Shown here piece by piece: positions 1 through 9,176 of a stretch of DNA of 64,000 nucleotides. The notes beneath the pieces are model-generated. The model searched no databases. It had not been told where the DNA came from and saw nothing but the letters and a program-made list of their open reading frames with translations. Positions within the stretch are counted from its first letter, which is position 1. Each line of letters opens with the position of its first letter. The translations under genes were made by a program, and so were the position numbers. The stretch covers positions 372,001-436,000 of the forward strand of contig NZ_FOMW01000001.1 of NCBI RefSeq assembly GCF_900112755.1. The letters run 5' to 3'. The DNA comes from Sulfitobacter brevis. Its GTDB lineage: Bacteria; Pseudomonadota; Alphaproteobacteria; Rhodobacterales; Rhodobacteraceae.

Positions 1-95
1 GCATGTCGCAGGAATTCAGGCATCTGAACGATAACAATAAACTGCCGGGGCAAGGCAGAGAAAAAACGATCAAAATAACCACCAGGAGAGAATGA

Positions 96-1688
96 ATGTC
101 ATTCAAACACAAACTCGCCACGGCGATTACGCTGGCGACGCTGGGCGCATCTGCCGCTTCAGCCCAGTCGCTGGTCTATTGCTCGGAAGGCTCGCCCGAG
201 GGCTTTGACCCCGCGCTCTACACCTCTGGCACTACCTTTGATGCTTCCAGCCATCCGATCTATAACCGTCTGGCGGAATTCAAAGTCGGCACCACCGAAA
301 CCCAGCCCGGTCTGGCCGAAAGCTGGGACGTGTCCGAAGACGGCATGACCGTCACCTTCAAACTGCGCCAGGGTGTGAAATTCCACTCCAACGACCAGTT
401 CACGCCGACACGCGATTTCAATGCCGACGATGTGATCTTTAGCTTTGACCGTCAGGGCAATACCGAGAACGCCTACAATCAGGTTTCTGGCGGCACTTGG
501 GAATACTACAGCTCGATGTCGATGCCCGATCTCATCAAGAGCATTGAAAAAGTCGACGATTACACTGTTGTGTTCAGCCTGACCCGCCCCGAAGCGCCAA
601 TCATCGCCAATATGGCAATGGATTTCGCCTCGATCGTGTCGAAAGAATACGCCGACGCGATGATGGAAGCTGGCACACCTGAAATGGTCAACCAAGCGCC
701 GATCGGCACTGGCCCGTTCACGTTCCAAGCCTACCAGAAAGACGCGGTCATCCGCTATCTGCGTAACGAAGACTACTGGGGTGACAAGGCCAAGGTCGAA
801 GCGCTGATTTTTGCGATCACGCCGGATGCCTCGGTCCGTTACCAAAAAGTGCAGGCGGGCGAATGTCACGTGATGGCCTATCCAAACCCTGCCGATGTGC
901 AGGCGATGAAGGATGCCGAAGACATCACCGTGATGGAGCAAGAGGGCCTGAACGTCGGCTATCTGGCCTACAACACCAAGGTCGCGCCCTATGATAACGC
1001 CAATGTTCGCAAAGCGTTGAACATGGCGATCGACAAGCAGGGCATCATTGACGTGGTATTCCAGGGCTCCGGCGAAATCGCCAAGAACCCGATCCCGCCG
1101 ACCATGTGGTCCTACCGCGAGGGCACAGTTGACGACAAGCACGACCCTGAAGCGGCAAAAGCGATGCTTGAGGCCGAAGGCGTCAGCGATCTGAAGCTGA
1201 AAATCTGGGCAATGCCGGTTCAGCGTCCCTACAACCCCAACGCCCGCCGCATGGCCGAGCTGATGCAGGAGGATTTCTCCAAGATCGGTGTGGAGGTGGA
1301 AATCGTCTCCTACGAATGGGGTGAATACCTTGAGCGTTCAAAGGCCGAGGACCGCGACGGTGCTGTGCTGCTGGGTTGGACAGGTGACAACGGCGATCCA
1401 GACAACTTCCTCGCCGTTCTTCTGGGCTGCGACGCCGTGGGCGGATCAAACCGCGCACAGTGGTGCAACGAAGAGTTCGACGAGCTGACCAAGAAAGCCA
1501 AGGTTCTGCCAACGCAGGCCGAGCGTGCGCCGCTTTATGAGCAAGCGCAGGCGATCTTCAAGGATCAGGCCCCTTGGGCGACCATCGCGCATTCGGTTGT
1601 TTATATGACCATGCGTCCCGAGGTCGAAGGCTATGTGGTACACCCGCTGGGCGGCCATATCTTCAATCAGGTCGGTATCACGCAATAA
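96..1688 (+). CDS. Peptide ABC transporter substrate-binding protein (DppA/SBP_bac_5 family)
   Basis: This is the periplasmic receptor of an oligopeptide or dipeptide ABC importer, 530 residues, the usual length for the family. The N-terminus is a Sec signal peptide ending near ASAASAQ at residues 18-24, followed by the DppA-like start YCSEGSPEGFDP. A GGAG ribosome site lies just before the ATG. It heads an operon with a peptidase, two permeases and two ATPases, all on the plus strand, and is separated from them by a hairpin at about 1707-1731 that may lower downstream expression relative to the receptor. The exact ligand (dipeptide, oligopeptide, haem or 5-aminolevulinate) cannot be told from sequence. 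The family assignment is secure. Confidence 0.93.
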   Translation: MSFKHKLATAITLATLGASAASAQSLVYCSEGSPEGFDPALYTSGTTFDASSHPIYNRLAEFKVGTTETQPGLAESWDVSEDGMTVTFKLRQGVKFHSNDQFTPTRDFNADDVIFSFDRQGNTENAYNQVSGGTWEYYSSMSMPDLIKSIEKVDDYTVVFSLTRPEAPIIANMAMDFASIVSKEYADAMMEAGTPEMVNQAPIGTGPFTFQAYQKDAVIRYLRNEDYWGDKAKVEALIFAITPDASVRYQKVQAGECHVMAYPNPADVQAMKDAEDITVMEQEGLNVGYLAYNTKVAPYDNANVRKALNMAIDKQGIIDVVFQGSGEIAKNPIPPTMWSYREGTVDDKHDPEAAKAMLEAEGVSDLKLKIWAMPVQRPYNPNARRMAELMQEDFSKIGVEVEIVSYEWGEYLERSKAEDRDGAVLLGWTGDNGDPDNFLAVLLGCDAVGGSNRAQWCNEEFDELTKKAKVLPTQAERAPLYEQAQAIFKDQAPWATIAHSVVYMTMRPEVEGYVVHPLGGHIFNQVGITQ

Positions 1689-1706
1689 GCGTTTCTTGAC
1701 CTAAAC

Positions 1707-1731
1707 GGGGCGGTGCATTATGCGCCGCCCC
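1707..1731 (+). terminator. Intercistronic hairpin after the peptide-binding protein gene
   Basis: A GC-rich stem of about 10 pairs (GGGGCGGTGC against GCGCCGCCCC, with one G-T pair) and a 5-base loop is followed by a T-rich stretch (CTTCTTATTT). It lies between the receptor gene and the rest of the transporter operon. By inference it is a partial terminator or an mRNA-stabilising element that keeps receptor levels above permease levels, a common arrangement in ABC operons. Confidence 0.6.
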
Positions 1732-1756
1732 TTCTTATTTCTGCTGGAATTTCATC

Positions 1757-2866
1757 GTGACCGCATCCCTCTCTGACCGTCTGAGCGCCTATGCCGCTGT
1801 AGCTGCCGACCATGGCCTTGATGCCATCGCTCTGGTGCCCGGCCCGAACTTTACCCGCGCGCTTGGCCATTCCTTCATGAGCCACGAGCGCCCCTTTGTG
1901 CTGGTGATCCCTGCCCGTGGCCCTGCTGCCGCGCTGGTGCCCAATCTGGAACTGCAAAGCTGGGATCTGGTCGGGTTTGACGGCGCAATCTTCGACTGGC
2001 GCGATCAGGATGGCTATGACGCCGCCTTTGCGCAGTTGCTGGCGCATCTGAACATCACCTCTCTGGGTGTCGAAGGTCAGGTCATGCGGGTGTTTGTCCA
2101 CCATGCTTTGCTGCGCGCCCAAGCCGACCTGCGGATCGAGGACGCCGAGCGCGCCATCTCCGCCCTGCGGATGATCAAAACGCCGCAAGATATCGCCGCG
2201 ATGCTGGAGGCGATTGCCATCTCGGAACGCGCGCTTACCCATACGCTGGAACGTGTCCGCCTTGGCCAGACCGAAAAAGAGATCGAGCAGATGTTGATCC
2301 AGTCGCTCTTTGCCGAAGGGGCTGACGATCTCGCGTTTCCACCGATTGTGGCGGCAGGCGACGGCTCGGCCCGTCCCCATGCGCACGCGCGGCATGACTA
2401 CCGCGTTAAAGCAGGCGACGCCTTGCTGCTGGATTTCGGGGCGCGCAAGAATGGTTTTGCCGCTGACATCACCCGTACTGTCTTTCTTGATCACGTCACC
2501 GACGAAGGTCGGGCCGTTTATGAAACCGTGCTTGCCGCCAATATGCGCGGGCTCGAAATCACCCGCGCTGGTGTCACCGCCCATGAGATTGATGATGCCG
2601 TCACAGGCGTGCTCGAAGCTTCGCCCTTTGCTGTCCGCATCCGCACCAAAACCGGCCACGGGCTGGGCCGCGAGGTGCACGAAGCGCCCTATATCATGCG
2701 CGGCAATCACATGAGCCTGCCTGCGGGCACGGTTTATACAAACGAGCCCGGCCTTTATCAGATCGACAACTTCGGTGTGCGCATCGAAGACGATGTGCTG
2801 ATCACCGAAGAGGGCTATACGACGCTCACAAGTTTTCCCAAGGAACTGACGGTGCTGAAATGCTGA
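1757..2866 (+). CDS. M24 family metallopeptidase (Xaa-Pro aminopeptidase-like)
   Basis: This is a 369-residue pita-bread fold metallopeptidase, probably cytoplasmic, that removes N-terminal residues next to proline (aminopeptidase P or prolidase type). All five metal ligands can be seen in order: Asp in LLLDFGA, Asp in AADITRTVF, His in KTGHGLG, Glu in TNEPGLY and Glu in VRIEDDVL. A GTG start is used. The gene overlaps the next permease gene by 7 bases, so it is translated with the transporter. The context suggests that it hydrolyses imported peptides. The family is certain; the substrate is inferred. Creatinase-type activity is an alternative. Confidence 0.9.
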   Translation: MTASLSDRLSAYAAVAADHGLDAIALVPGPNFTRALGHSFMSHERPFVLVIPARGPAAALVPNLELQSWDLVGFDGAIFDWRDQDGYDAAFAQLLAHLNITSLGVEGQVMRVFVHHALLRAQADLRIEDAERAISALRMIKTPQDIAAMLEAIAISERALTHTLERVRLGQTEKEIEQMLIQSLFAEGADDLAFPPIVAAGDGSARPHAHARHDYRVKAGDALLLDFGARKNGFAADITRTVFLDHVTDEGRAVYETVLAANMRGLEITRAGVTAHEIDDAVTGVLEASPFAVRIRTKTGHGLGREVHEAPYIMRGNHMSLPAGTVYTNEPGLYQIDNFGVRIEDDVLITEEGYTTLTSFPKELTVLKC

Positions 2867-3867
2867 ATTATGTCCTAAGCCGCCTGCTGACCTTTATCCC
2901 GACCTTCCTCGGGGTGACGCTGATTTCCTTCGCGTTCATCCGCGTGTTGCCGGGCGATCCGATCATGGTGATGGCGGGCGAGCGCGGTATGAGCGACGAA
3001 CGCTATGCCGAATTGAGCGCGCAACTGGGCTATGACCGTCCGATGTATGCGCAGTTTTGGGAGTACCTGACTGGTGTTTTGCAGGGTGATCTGGGGAACT
3101 CCTTTGTCACCAAACGCCCGGTCTGGGACGAGTTCTTTTCGCTCTTCCCCGCCACGCTGGAACTGTCGCTTTGTGCGATGATCTTTGCCATGGCCTTGGG
3201 CCTGCCCGCCGGCGTGATTGCCGCCGTGAACCGTGGCAAATTCTTTGACCGAGCGCTGATGTCGACCGCCCTTGTGGGCTATTCGATGCCGATTTTCTGG
3301 TGGGCGCTGCTGCTGATCATCGTGTTTTCGGGCAATCTTGGCTGGACACCAGTCTCGGGCCGGATTGATCTGCTCTATTACTTCCCCGACCCCACAGGAT
3401 TTATGCTGATCGACAGCATCGCGTCGGGTCAAAAAGGTGCGCTGGTATCTGCGTTGCGGCATCTGCTGCTGCCGACCATCGTGCTCGGAACCATCCCGCT
3501 GGCAGTAATCGCGCGGCAAACCCGCTCAGCAATGCTGGAGGTTCTGGGCGAGGATTACATTCGCACCGCCCGCGCCAAGGGCATGTCTCCGGGCCGGATC
3601 AACGGCATTCACGCGCTGCGCAATGCGCTGATCCCCGTGATTACCGTGATCGGCCTCAGCGTTGGCACCCTGCTTGCAGGCGCGATCCTGACCGAGACGA
3701 TCTTTAGCTGGCCGGGCATCGGCAAGTGGATGGTCGATAGCATTTTCCGCCGCGACTATCCTGTTGTGCAAGGCGGGCTGCTGCTCATCGCGGTCATGGT
3801 CATGGTCGTGAACCTCACAGTCGACATGCTCTATGGCATCATCAACCCAAAGATCAGGAAACGCTGA
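2860..3867 (+). CDS. Peptide ABC transporter permease (DppB-like)
   Basis: This is an inner-membrane permease of 335 residues with the OppB/DppB N-terminal segment (LSRLLTFIPTFLGVTLISF) and about six membrane spans. The EAA coupling loop is visible near residues 230-250 (DYIRTARAKGMSPGRI). It forms the transmembrane pore together with the DppC-like protein encoded next. Its start overlaps the end of the M24 peptidase gene and its stop overlaps the next start, which indicates one transcript and coupled translation. Confidence 0.93.
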   Translation: MLNYVLSRLLTFIPTFLGVTLISFAFIRVLPGDPIMVMAGERGMSDERYAELSAQLGYDRPMYAQFWEYLTGVLQGDLGNSFVTKRPVWDEFFSLFPATLELSLCAMIFAMALGLPAGVIAAVNRGKFFDRALMSTALVGYSMPIFWWALLLIIVFSGNLGWTPVSGRIDLLYYFPDPTGFMLIDSIASGQKGALVSALRHLLLPTIVLGTIPLAVIARQTRSAMLEVLGEDYIRTARAKGMSPGRINGIHALRNALIPVITVIGLSVGTLLAGAILTETIFSWPGIGKWMVDSIFRRDYPVVQGGLLLIAVMVMVVNLTVDMLYGIINPKIRKR

Positions 3868-4772
3868 TGGACGACGCACTCTCAACCGAAGCCGAGATGG
3901 TTCACGCCCGCCCTGGTCGCTTGCGCGAGTTCTGGTTCTACTTCCGCGAAAACCGGGGCGCGGTGATCGGGCTGTGGATCTTTGCCGCCTTTGCGTTTCT
4001 GGCCCTGTTTGGCCCGTGGATCGCCCCGCATGATGCCACCGCACAGTTCCGCGCCGATACGCTGGTGCCGCCTTTCTGGCAGGAGGGTGGTTCGTGGAAG
4101 TACATTCTCGGCACCGATCCTCTGGGCCGCGATATGCTGTCACGTCTGATCGTCGGCGCACGCTATTCGTTCTTTGTCGGCGTTGTGGTTGTCAGCATCG
4201 CGGCGTCGGGCGGCATTCTGATCGGCCTGATCGCGGGTTTTGCGCCACAATGGCTCGACAGTATCATCATGCGGATCATGGATATCATCCTCGCCTTCCC
4301 GTCGCTGTTGCTGGCGCTGGTGCTGGTCGCGATCCTCGGGCCCAGCCTGACCAATGCGATGATCGCCATCGCCATCGTCTTGCAACCGCATTACGTCCGC
4401 CTGACCCGCGCCAGCGTGCTGTCGGAAAAGCAGAAGGACTATGTCACCTCGGCGCGTGTCGTGGGCGCGGGCTATCTGCGGCTGATGTTTATCACTGTGC
4501 TGCCAAACTGCCTTGCGCCGATCATTGTGCAGGGGGCGCTGTCCTTTTCCACCGCAATCCTTGATGCGGCGGCGCTGGGGTTTCTGGGGATGGGTGCACA
4601 GCCGCCCACACCTGAATGGGGCACCATGCTGGCCGAAGCGCGCGAATTCATTCTGCGGGCCTGGTGGGTCGTCACCTTCCCCGGCATTGCCATTCTGGTC
4701 ACCGTGCTGGCGATCAACCTGATGGGCGACGGGCTGCGCGACGCGCTTGACCCCAAGCTGAAAAGGAGCTGA
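3867..4772 (+). CDS. Peptide ABC transporter permease (DppC-like)
   Basis: This is the second pore subunit, 301 residues. It has the N-terminal extension typical of OppC/DppC (FWFYFRENRGAVIGLW), the motif ILGTDPLGRDMLSRLI near residue 80, and an EAA loop (DYVTSARVVGAGYLRLM). Its ATG overlaps the TGA of the preceding permease. It should pair with the DppB-like protein and the two ATPases downstream. Confidence 0.93.
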   Translation: MDDALSTEAEMVHARPGRLREFWFYFRENRGAVIGLWIFAAFAFLALFGPWIAPHDATAQFRADTLVPPFWQEGGSWKYILGTDPLGRDMLSRLIVGARYSFFVGVVVVSIAASGGILIGLIAGFAPQWLDSIIMRIMDIILAFPSLLLALVLVAILGPSLTNAMIAIAIVLQPHYVRLTRASVLSEKQKDYVTSARVVGAGYLRLMFITVLPNCLAPIIVQGALSFSTAILDAAALGFLGMGAQPPTPEWGTMLAEAREFILRAWWVVTFPGIAILVTVLAINLMGDGLRDALDPKLKRS

Positions 4773-4775
4773 ACG

Positions 4776-5753
4776 ATGCCTCTTTTGCGTATCCGAAACC
4801 TGAGCGTTGATTTCGCCACCGCCTCCGGTGCGTTTCGCGCTGTGGACGCGGTTGATCAAGACATGGAGACTGGCGAGATCCTTGCCATCGTCGGTGAAAG
4901 CGGCTCGGGCAAATCCGTGTCAATGCTGGCGCTGATGGGGTTGCTGCCGTGGACTGCGACCGTCACCGCCGACGAGCTTAGCTTTGACGGCCATGACCTA
5001 TTAAACATCGCCCCGCGCGCACGGCGCAAGATTGTGGGCAATGATCTGGCGATGATCTTTCAAGAGCCGATGTCCTCGCTCAACCCCTGTTTCACCGTCG
5101 GTTGGCAGATCAAGGAAGCCCTGCGTTCTCACCTCGGCCTTAACCGCAAGGAACGCCATGCGCGGGCCGTGGAGCTTTTCGAACAGGTCGGCATCCCCGA
5201 CCCCGAAAAACGCCTCTCGGCTTTTCCGCACCAGTTGTCGGGCGGAATGAACCAGCGCGTAATGATCGCTATGGCCATCGCCTGTAAGCCCAAGCTGCTG
5301 ATCGCGGATGAGCCTACAACCGCGCTCGACGTGACCATTCAGGCGCAGATCCTTGATCTGCTCGCTGACCTGCGCCGCGATACCGGCATGGGGCTGGTGC
5401 TGATCACCCACGACATGGGCGTGGTTGCCGAAACCGCCGAGCGGGTGAGCGTGCAATACGCGGGCCAAAAGGTTGAAGAGCAGCCGGTTGGCGCGTTGTT
5501 CGCCACCCCGCACCACCCCTATACGGGCGCGCTGCTCGACGCGCTGCCCGAACGCGCAACGGAAAAGAAACTGCCGACAATTCCCGGCGTAGTGCCCGGC
5601 CAGTTCGACCGCCCTGCGGGGTGTCTATTCTCGCCGCGCTGCAAGTTCGCCAATGACAAATGCCGCAGCACCCCGCCGCCGCCCTTGGGTGCCGATATGG
5701 GCTATGCGCGCTGCTTTTATCCACTTAACGCCAACGAGAGGATCGCATCATGA
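4776..5753 (+). CDS. Peptide ABC transporter ATP-binding protein (DppD-like)
   Basis: This is a cytoplasmic ATPase of 325 residues. Walker A reads GESGSGKS, the signature is LSGGMNQR and Walker B plus D-loop is DEPTTALDV. The C-terminus carries the oligopeptide transporter extension with Cys residues ([14 protein letters not shown]), a region that often ligates an iron-sulfur cluster in DppD proteins. It begins three bases after the dppC-like gene and its end overlaps the dppF-like gene by 4 bases. Confidence 0.93.
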   Translation: MPLLRIRNLSVDFATASGAFRAVDAVDQDMETGEILAIVGESGSGKSVSMLALMGLLPWTATVTADELSFDGHDLLNIAPRARRKIVGNDLAMIFQEPMSSLNPCFTVGWQIKEALRSHLGLNRKERHARAVELFEQVGIPDPEKRLSAFPHQLSGGMNQRVMIAMAIACKPKLLIADEPTTALDVTIQAQILDLLADLRRDTGMGLVLITHDMGVVAETAERVSVQYAGQKVEEQPVGALFATPHHPYTGALLDALPERATEKKLPTIPGVVPGQFDRPAGCLFSPRCKFANDKCRSTPPPPLGADMGYARCFYPLNANERIAS

Positions 5754-6721
5754 GTGACGCTCCGGTGATGCAGGCCACGGGTCTGCAACGGCACTACAAC
5801 GTCGGCGGCGGGCTGTTTCAGAAATCCCGTGTGCTCAAGGCTGTCGCGGGACTGGATTTCGAGGTCCATGCCGGCAAGACGCTGGCCGTAGTTGGCGAAA
5901 GCGGCTGTGGTAAATCCACCCTCGCCCGCATGGTCGCGATGATCGAAACCCCGACCGAAGGTAGCCTGACGCTGGATGGCAAACCTGTTCGCGCCGAGGA
6001 TTGGGCCGACCTGCGCCAGTCGGTGCAGATTGTGTTCCAAGACCCCTACGGATCGCTGAACCCGCGCCAGCGTATCGGCACGATCCTGATGGAACCACTG
6101 ATGATCAACACCAAGCTGAGCCGCGCCGACCGCGAGGCCAAGGCACGCGAAATGCTGAAACTTGTCGGGTTGCGCCCCGAGCATTTCGACCGCTATCCGC
6201 ATATGTTCTCCGGCGGGCAACGCCAGCGGATCGCGATTGCGCGGGCTTTGATGCTGGACCCCAAAGTGCTGGTGCTGGACGAGCCTGTCTCGGCGCTCGA
6301 TCTGTCGATCCAGAGTGCCATTCTGAACCTGCTGCTGGACCTTCAGGAACGGCTGCAGCTGGCCTATCTCTTCATCAGCCATGACCTCAGCGTGGTGCGC
6401 CATGTGGCTGACGATGTGATCGTGATGTACCTTGGCCGTGCGGTGGAAAAAGGCCCGAAAGCGGAAGTCTTTGACGCGCCACGCCATCCTTACACCAAGG
6501 CCCTGCTCTCGGCGACGCCGCGTGCCGAACCGGGGGCAGAGAAAGAGCGCATCAAGCTCAAGGGCGAATTGCCCTCGCCGCTGTCGATCCCCGATGGCTG
6601 CCCCTTTGCGCCCCGCTGCTGGAAGGTTCAGCCCAAGTGCCGTGCAGAATTGCCGCGCTTGCGCGGCCAGCCACACGGCGCGGCGTGTTTCTTTCCCGAG
6701 AATGGCACTTATCCCGAGTAG
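5750..6721 (+). CDS. Peptide ABC transporter ATP-binding protein (DppF-like)
   Basis: This is the second ATPase of the importer, 323 residues. Walker A is GESGCGKST, the signature is FSGGQRQR and Walker B is DEPVSALDL. The C-terminal oligopeptide-transporter extension is present ([14 protein letters not shown]). It overlaps the DppD-like gene by ATGA and is the last gene of the operon. A strong hairpin follows before the convergent proA. Confidence 0.93.
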   Translation: MSDAPVMQATGLQRHYNVGGGLFQKSRVLKAVAGLDFEVHAGKTLAVVGESGCGKSTLARMVAMIETPTEGSLTLDGKPVRAEDWADLRQSVQIVFQDPYGSLNPRQRIGTILMEPLMINTKLSRADREAKAREMLKLVGLRPEHFDRYPHMFSGGQRQRIAIARALMLDPKVLVLDEPVSALDLSIQSAILNLLLDLQERLQLAYLFISHDLSVVRHVADDVIVMYLGRAVEKGPKAEVFDAPRHPYTKALLSATPRAEPGAEKERIKLKGELPSPLSIPDGCPFAPRCWKVQPKCRAELPRLRGQPHGAACFFPENGTYPE

Positions 6722-6759
6722 TCCTGCGTTCTAGGCCGGACCAATTCGGCTCGTTTGCG

Positions 6760-6783
6760 ACGGGCGCGATCTCTCGCGCCCGT
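6760..6783. terminator. Bidirectional hairpin between the dpp-like operon and proA
   Basis: A perfect 10-bp inverted repeat (ACGGGCGCGA against TCGCGCCCGT) with a 4-base loop lies in the 76-base gap between two convergent genes. It has no long T-run on either side, so termination strength is uncertain. The position fits a shared terminator. Confidence 0.6.
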
Positions 6784-6797
6784 TGTCGTATCAAGCC

Positions 6798-8093
6798 CTA
6801 GGGGCGCTTTTGCCCGTCGCCGTGCACAAAGTATTTAAAGCTGGTCAACTGCTCGGCCCCCACGGGGCCACGCGCGTGCATCTTGCCTGTCGCGATGCCG
6901 ATCTCGGCGCCCATGCCAAACTCTCCCCCGTCCGAAAACTGGGTCGAAGCGTTGTGCATCACCACAGCGGAGTCGATCGCGGTCATAAAGGCGCGGGCCG
7001 CCTGCATATCTTCGGCCAAGATTGCGTCAGTGTGGCCAGACGAATGGGCCTGCACAAATTCGATACCGCTTTGCAGCCCGTCGACCACTTTGACCGAGAT
7101 TACGTTGCTGAGGTATTCGGTGTCCCAATCCTCATCTGTCGCGAGCGCGATGTCGGGCAAGATATCGCGCGCCTCGGCATCGCCGCGCAAAGTGCAATCA
7201 TGCAGCGCCTTCGCGACACGGGGCAGAAATTCCGCCGCGATGGCACGGTCAACGACCACGCATTCAGTCGCGCCACAAATACCTGTGCGCCGCATCTTGG
7301 CATTTTGCACCACGCCAACGGCTTTTTCGATATCAGCACTCTCGTGGACATAGCTGTGATTGTTGCCGTCCAAATGCAGCAACGTCGGCACCCGCGCCTC
7401 ACGCTGCACCAGCGACACCAGACCGCGCCCGCCACGCGGGATCGCCAGATCAACGGTCTCGGTGCTTTGCAGCAGCAGTTTGACAGCCTCGCGGTCGCGG
7501 GTATCGACCAGTTGCACGGCATCCTCAGGCAAACCCGCCGCGCGCAAGCCTTCCGCCAGACAGCCTACAATCACCCGCGACGAATGCAGGCTTTCCGACC
7601 CGCCGCGCAAGATTACCGCGTTGCCAGACTTGATGCACAGCGCGCCGGCGTCCGAACCGACATTCGGACGCGATTCATAGATCATCGCGATTACCCCGAT
7701 TGGCACCGCGACACGTTCGATCTTGAGGCCATTGGGCCGGTCAAACGTCGCCAAGACGCGGCCCAGCGGGTCCTCTTGCCCCGCGATAGCGTCAAGCGCA
7801 TCGGCCATACCGTCAATACGATCATCGGTCAGGGTCAAACGGTCTATAAAGGCTGCGTCTTTGCCCTTGTCGCTAATCGCGTCAAGGTCGCGACGGTTGG
7901 CATCCAGCAACTCCTGCGTCTTTGATCGCAGCGCTTCCGCCGCCTCGGTCAGCGCCTGGTTGCGCTGGTCACTCGTTGCGGTGGCCAACATGCGTGCGGC
8001 GGCTTTGGCCCGACGGCCAAGGTCCGCGACGACAGTAGCGACGTCATGTTCGCCGGTCGTAGATGTGGTGTCCGGTGTGCTCATCTCGTTCAT
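6798..8093 (-). CDS. proA: Gamma-glutamyl phosphate reductase
   Basis: ProA reduces gamma-glutamyl phosphate to glutamate semialdehyde with NADPH, the second step of proline synthesis. The protein has 431 residues, close to the usual length, and carries the catalytic Cys motif [10 protein letters not shown] plus the substrate region [10 protein letters not shown]. The start ATG at 8093 follows a GGAG site. It lies 30 bases after proC on the same strand, so the two are probably co-transcribed. The kinase that makes its substrate, proB, is divergent about 1 kb away rather than directly upstream as in many bacteria. Confidence 0.95.
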   Translation of the reverse strand: MNEMSTPDTTSTTGEHDVATVVADLGRRAKAAARMLATATSDQRNQALTEAAEALRSKTQELLDANRRDLDAISDKGKDAAFIDRLTLTDDRIDGMADALDAIAGQEDPLGRVLATFDRPNGLKIERVAVPIGVIAMIYESRPNVGSDAGALCIKSGNAVILRGGSESLHSSRVIVGCLAEGLRAAGLPEDAVQLVDTRDREAVKLLLQSTETVDLAIPRGGRGLVSLVQREARVPTLLHLDGNNHSYVHESADIEKAVGVVQNAKMRRTGICGATECVVVDRAIAAEFLPRVAKALHDCTLRGDAEARDILPDIALATDEDWDTEYLSNVISVKVVDGLQSGIEFVQAHSSGHTDAILAEDMQAARAFMTAIDSAVVMHNASTQFSDGGEFGMGAEIGIATGKMHARGPVGAEQLTSFKYFVHGDGQKRP

Positions 8094-8123
8094 CTTGTCT
8101 TCTCCTCAAATTCGGGGGGCGGC

Positions 8124-8903
8124 TTAGCGCAGTTCGACGGCGCGGGCATAGGCTGCCTGCACGGTATCATGGAAAAGGCCTTCCAATTGCCCGTCGCGCA
8201 TCAACTGGCTTAATCCTGCCTGTGTGGTGCCGTTCTTGCTGGTCACAGAGTTGCGCAGGTCCTCCAGTGTCTCGTCCGACTGCCGCGCCGTTTCAACGGT
8301 GCCGCTGATCGTATCAAACACCAATTTGCGCGCGGTTTCGTCATCAAATCCGACAGATTTTGCCGCCGCGACATAGCTGCGCATCAGCTCGAAGACATAG
8401 CCCGGGCCGCTGCCGCTGATCGCGGTCAGACGGTCGATCTGGTCTTCGTCGGCCAACTCAACGCAGGTGCCGGTTTGTGCGACCAATTCGGTGACGCGGG
8501 CTTTCAGGTCGTCGCTGCACAGAGCGTTGGCAACAAGACCCGACACACCCTGACCGACCATCGCGGCCAAGTTCGGCATCACGCGGATAATCGCGCGGTC
8601 ACCGACCACTTTTGCGATGCTGGCGATCGAACAGCCTGCGGCGATCGACACAAAGCAGCCCTCGGGTTTGAGCGCGAAAGCGTAGTCGGGCAGTACGCCG
8701 GCGATCATTTGCGGTTTGATCGCGATGATCACAACGTCGAATTCTGCCGCTTCCAGTTCTGTCGTTTTTGTTACATGGCGCACGCCGTCAGGGAGGGCCG
8801 TTGCTGCGGGGTCCGCCACCGTAAATGTGTTATCCGGCACCTCGGCCCATTGGCGCAGCATTGCGCCGCCCATTTTGCCGCAACCGATCAAGAGAATATT
8901 CAT
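8124..8903 (-). CDS. proC: Pyrroline-5-carboxylate reductase
   Basis: ProC carries out the last step of proline synthesis, reducing pyrroline-5-carboxylate with NAD(P)H. The N-terminus is the Rossmann motif MNILLIGCGKMGG and the C-terminal region has the family signature (ISGSGPGYVFELM, then SKNGTTQAGL). I place the start at 8903, not at the upstream in-frame ATG (8960), because an AGGAGG site sits 6-10 bases before it and the Rossmann strand begins there. This gives 259 residues. It is the first gene of a proC-proA unit. Confidence 0.94.
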   Translation of the reverse strand: MNILLIGCGKMGGAMLRQWAEVPDNTFTVADPAATALPDGVRHVTKTTELEAAEFDVVIIAIKPQMIAGVLPDYAFALKPEGCFVSIAAGCSIASIAKVVGDRAIIRVMPNLAAMVGQGVSGLVANALCSDDLKARVTELVAQTGTCVELADEDQIDRLTAISGSGPGYVFELMRSYVAAAKSVGFDDETARKLVFDTISGTVETARQSDETLEDLRNSVTSKNGTTQAGLSQLMRDGQLEGLFHDTVQAAYARAVELR

Positions 8904-9176
8904 TTTTGCCTCCTTTGCCCTGCGTTTTTCTGCACCGAAACGCGTGTCGCCGCGCCTCAAGGCTACCAGATCATCAGGTTTGTCATTTTACGTCGCCGAT
9001 ACATGGCAACTTGATGCCGCATTGCAGCAATTCAAGTCGGTCCATTTGCAATCACGTGTCGGGTCCGTGTTATACATCGGCGAATCATTCGCGGCCCTAG
9101 TGCTACCGCGCAGCATTGCCTTTAGCAAACTGTTGCCGCATTAAAGTTGAAAAACAATAAGTTACCGGAGTAACCC

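Noticed and set aside
159-1142. Long minus-strand open frame opposite the peptide-binding protein gene
   Set aside because: It is the antisense shadow of a clear secreted receptor gene, has a His/Arg/Val-rich composition unlike real proteins and no ribosome site.
6783-7925. 380-codon plus-strand frame opposite proA
   Set aside because: proA is unmistakable on the other strand; the plus-strand translation matches no family and reflects GC-skewed codon use.
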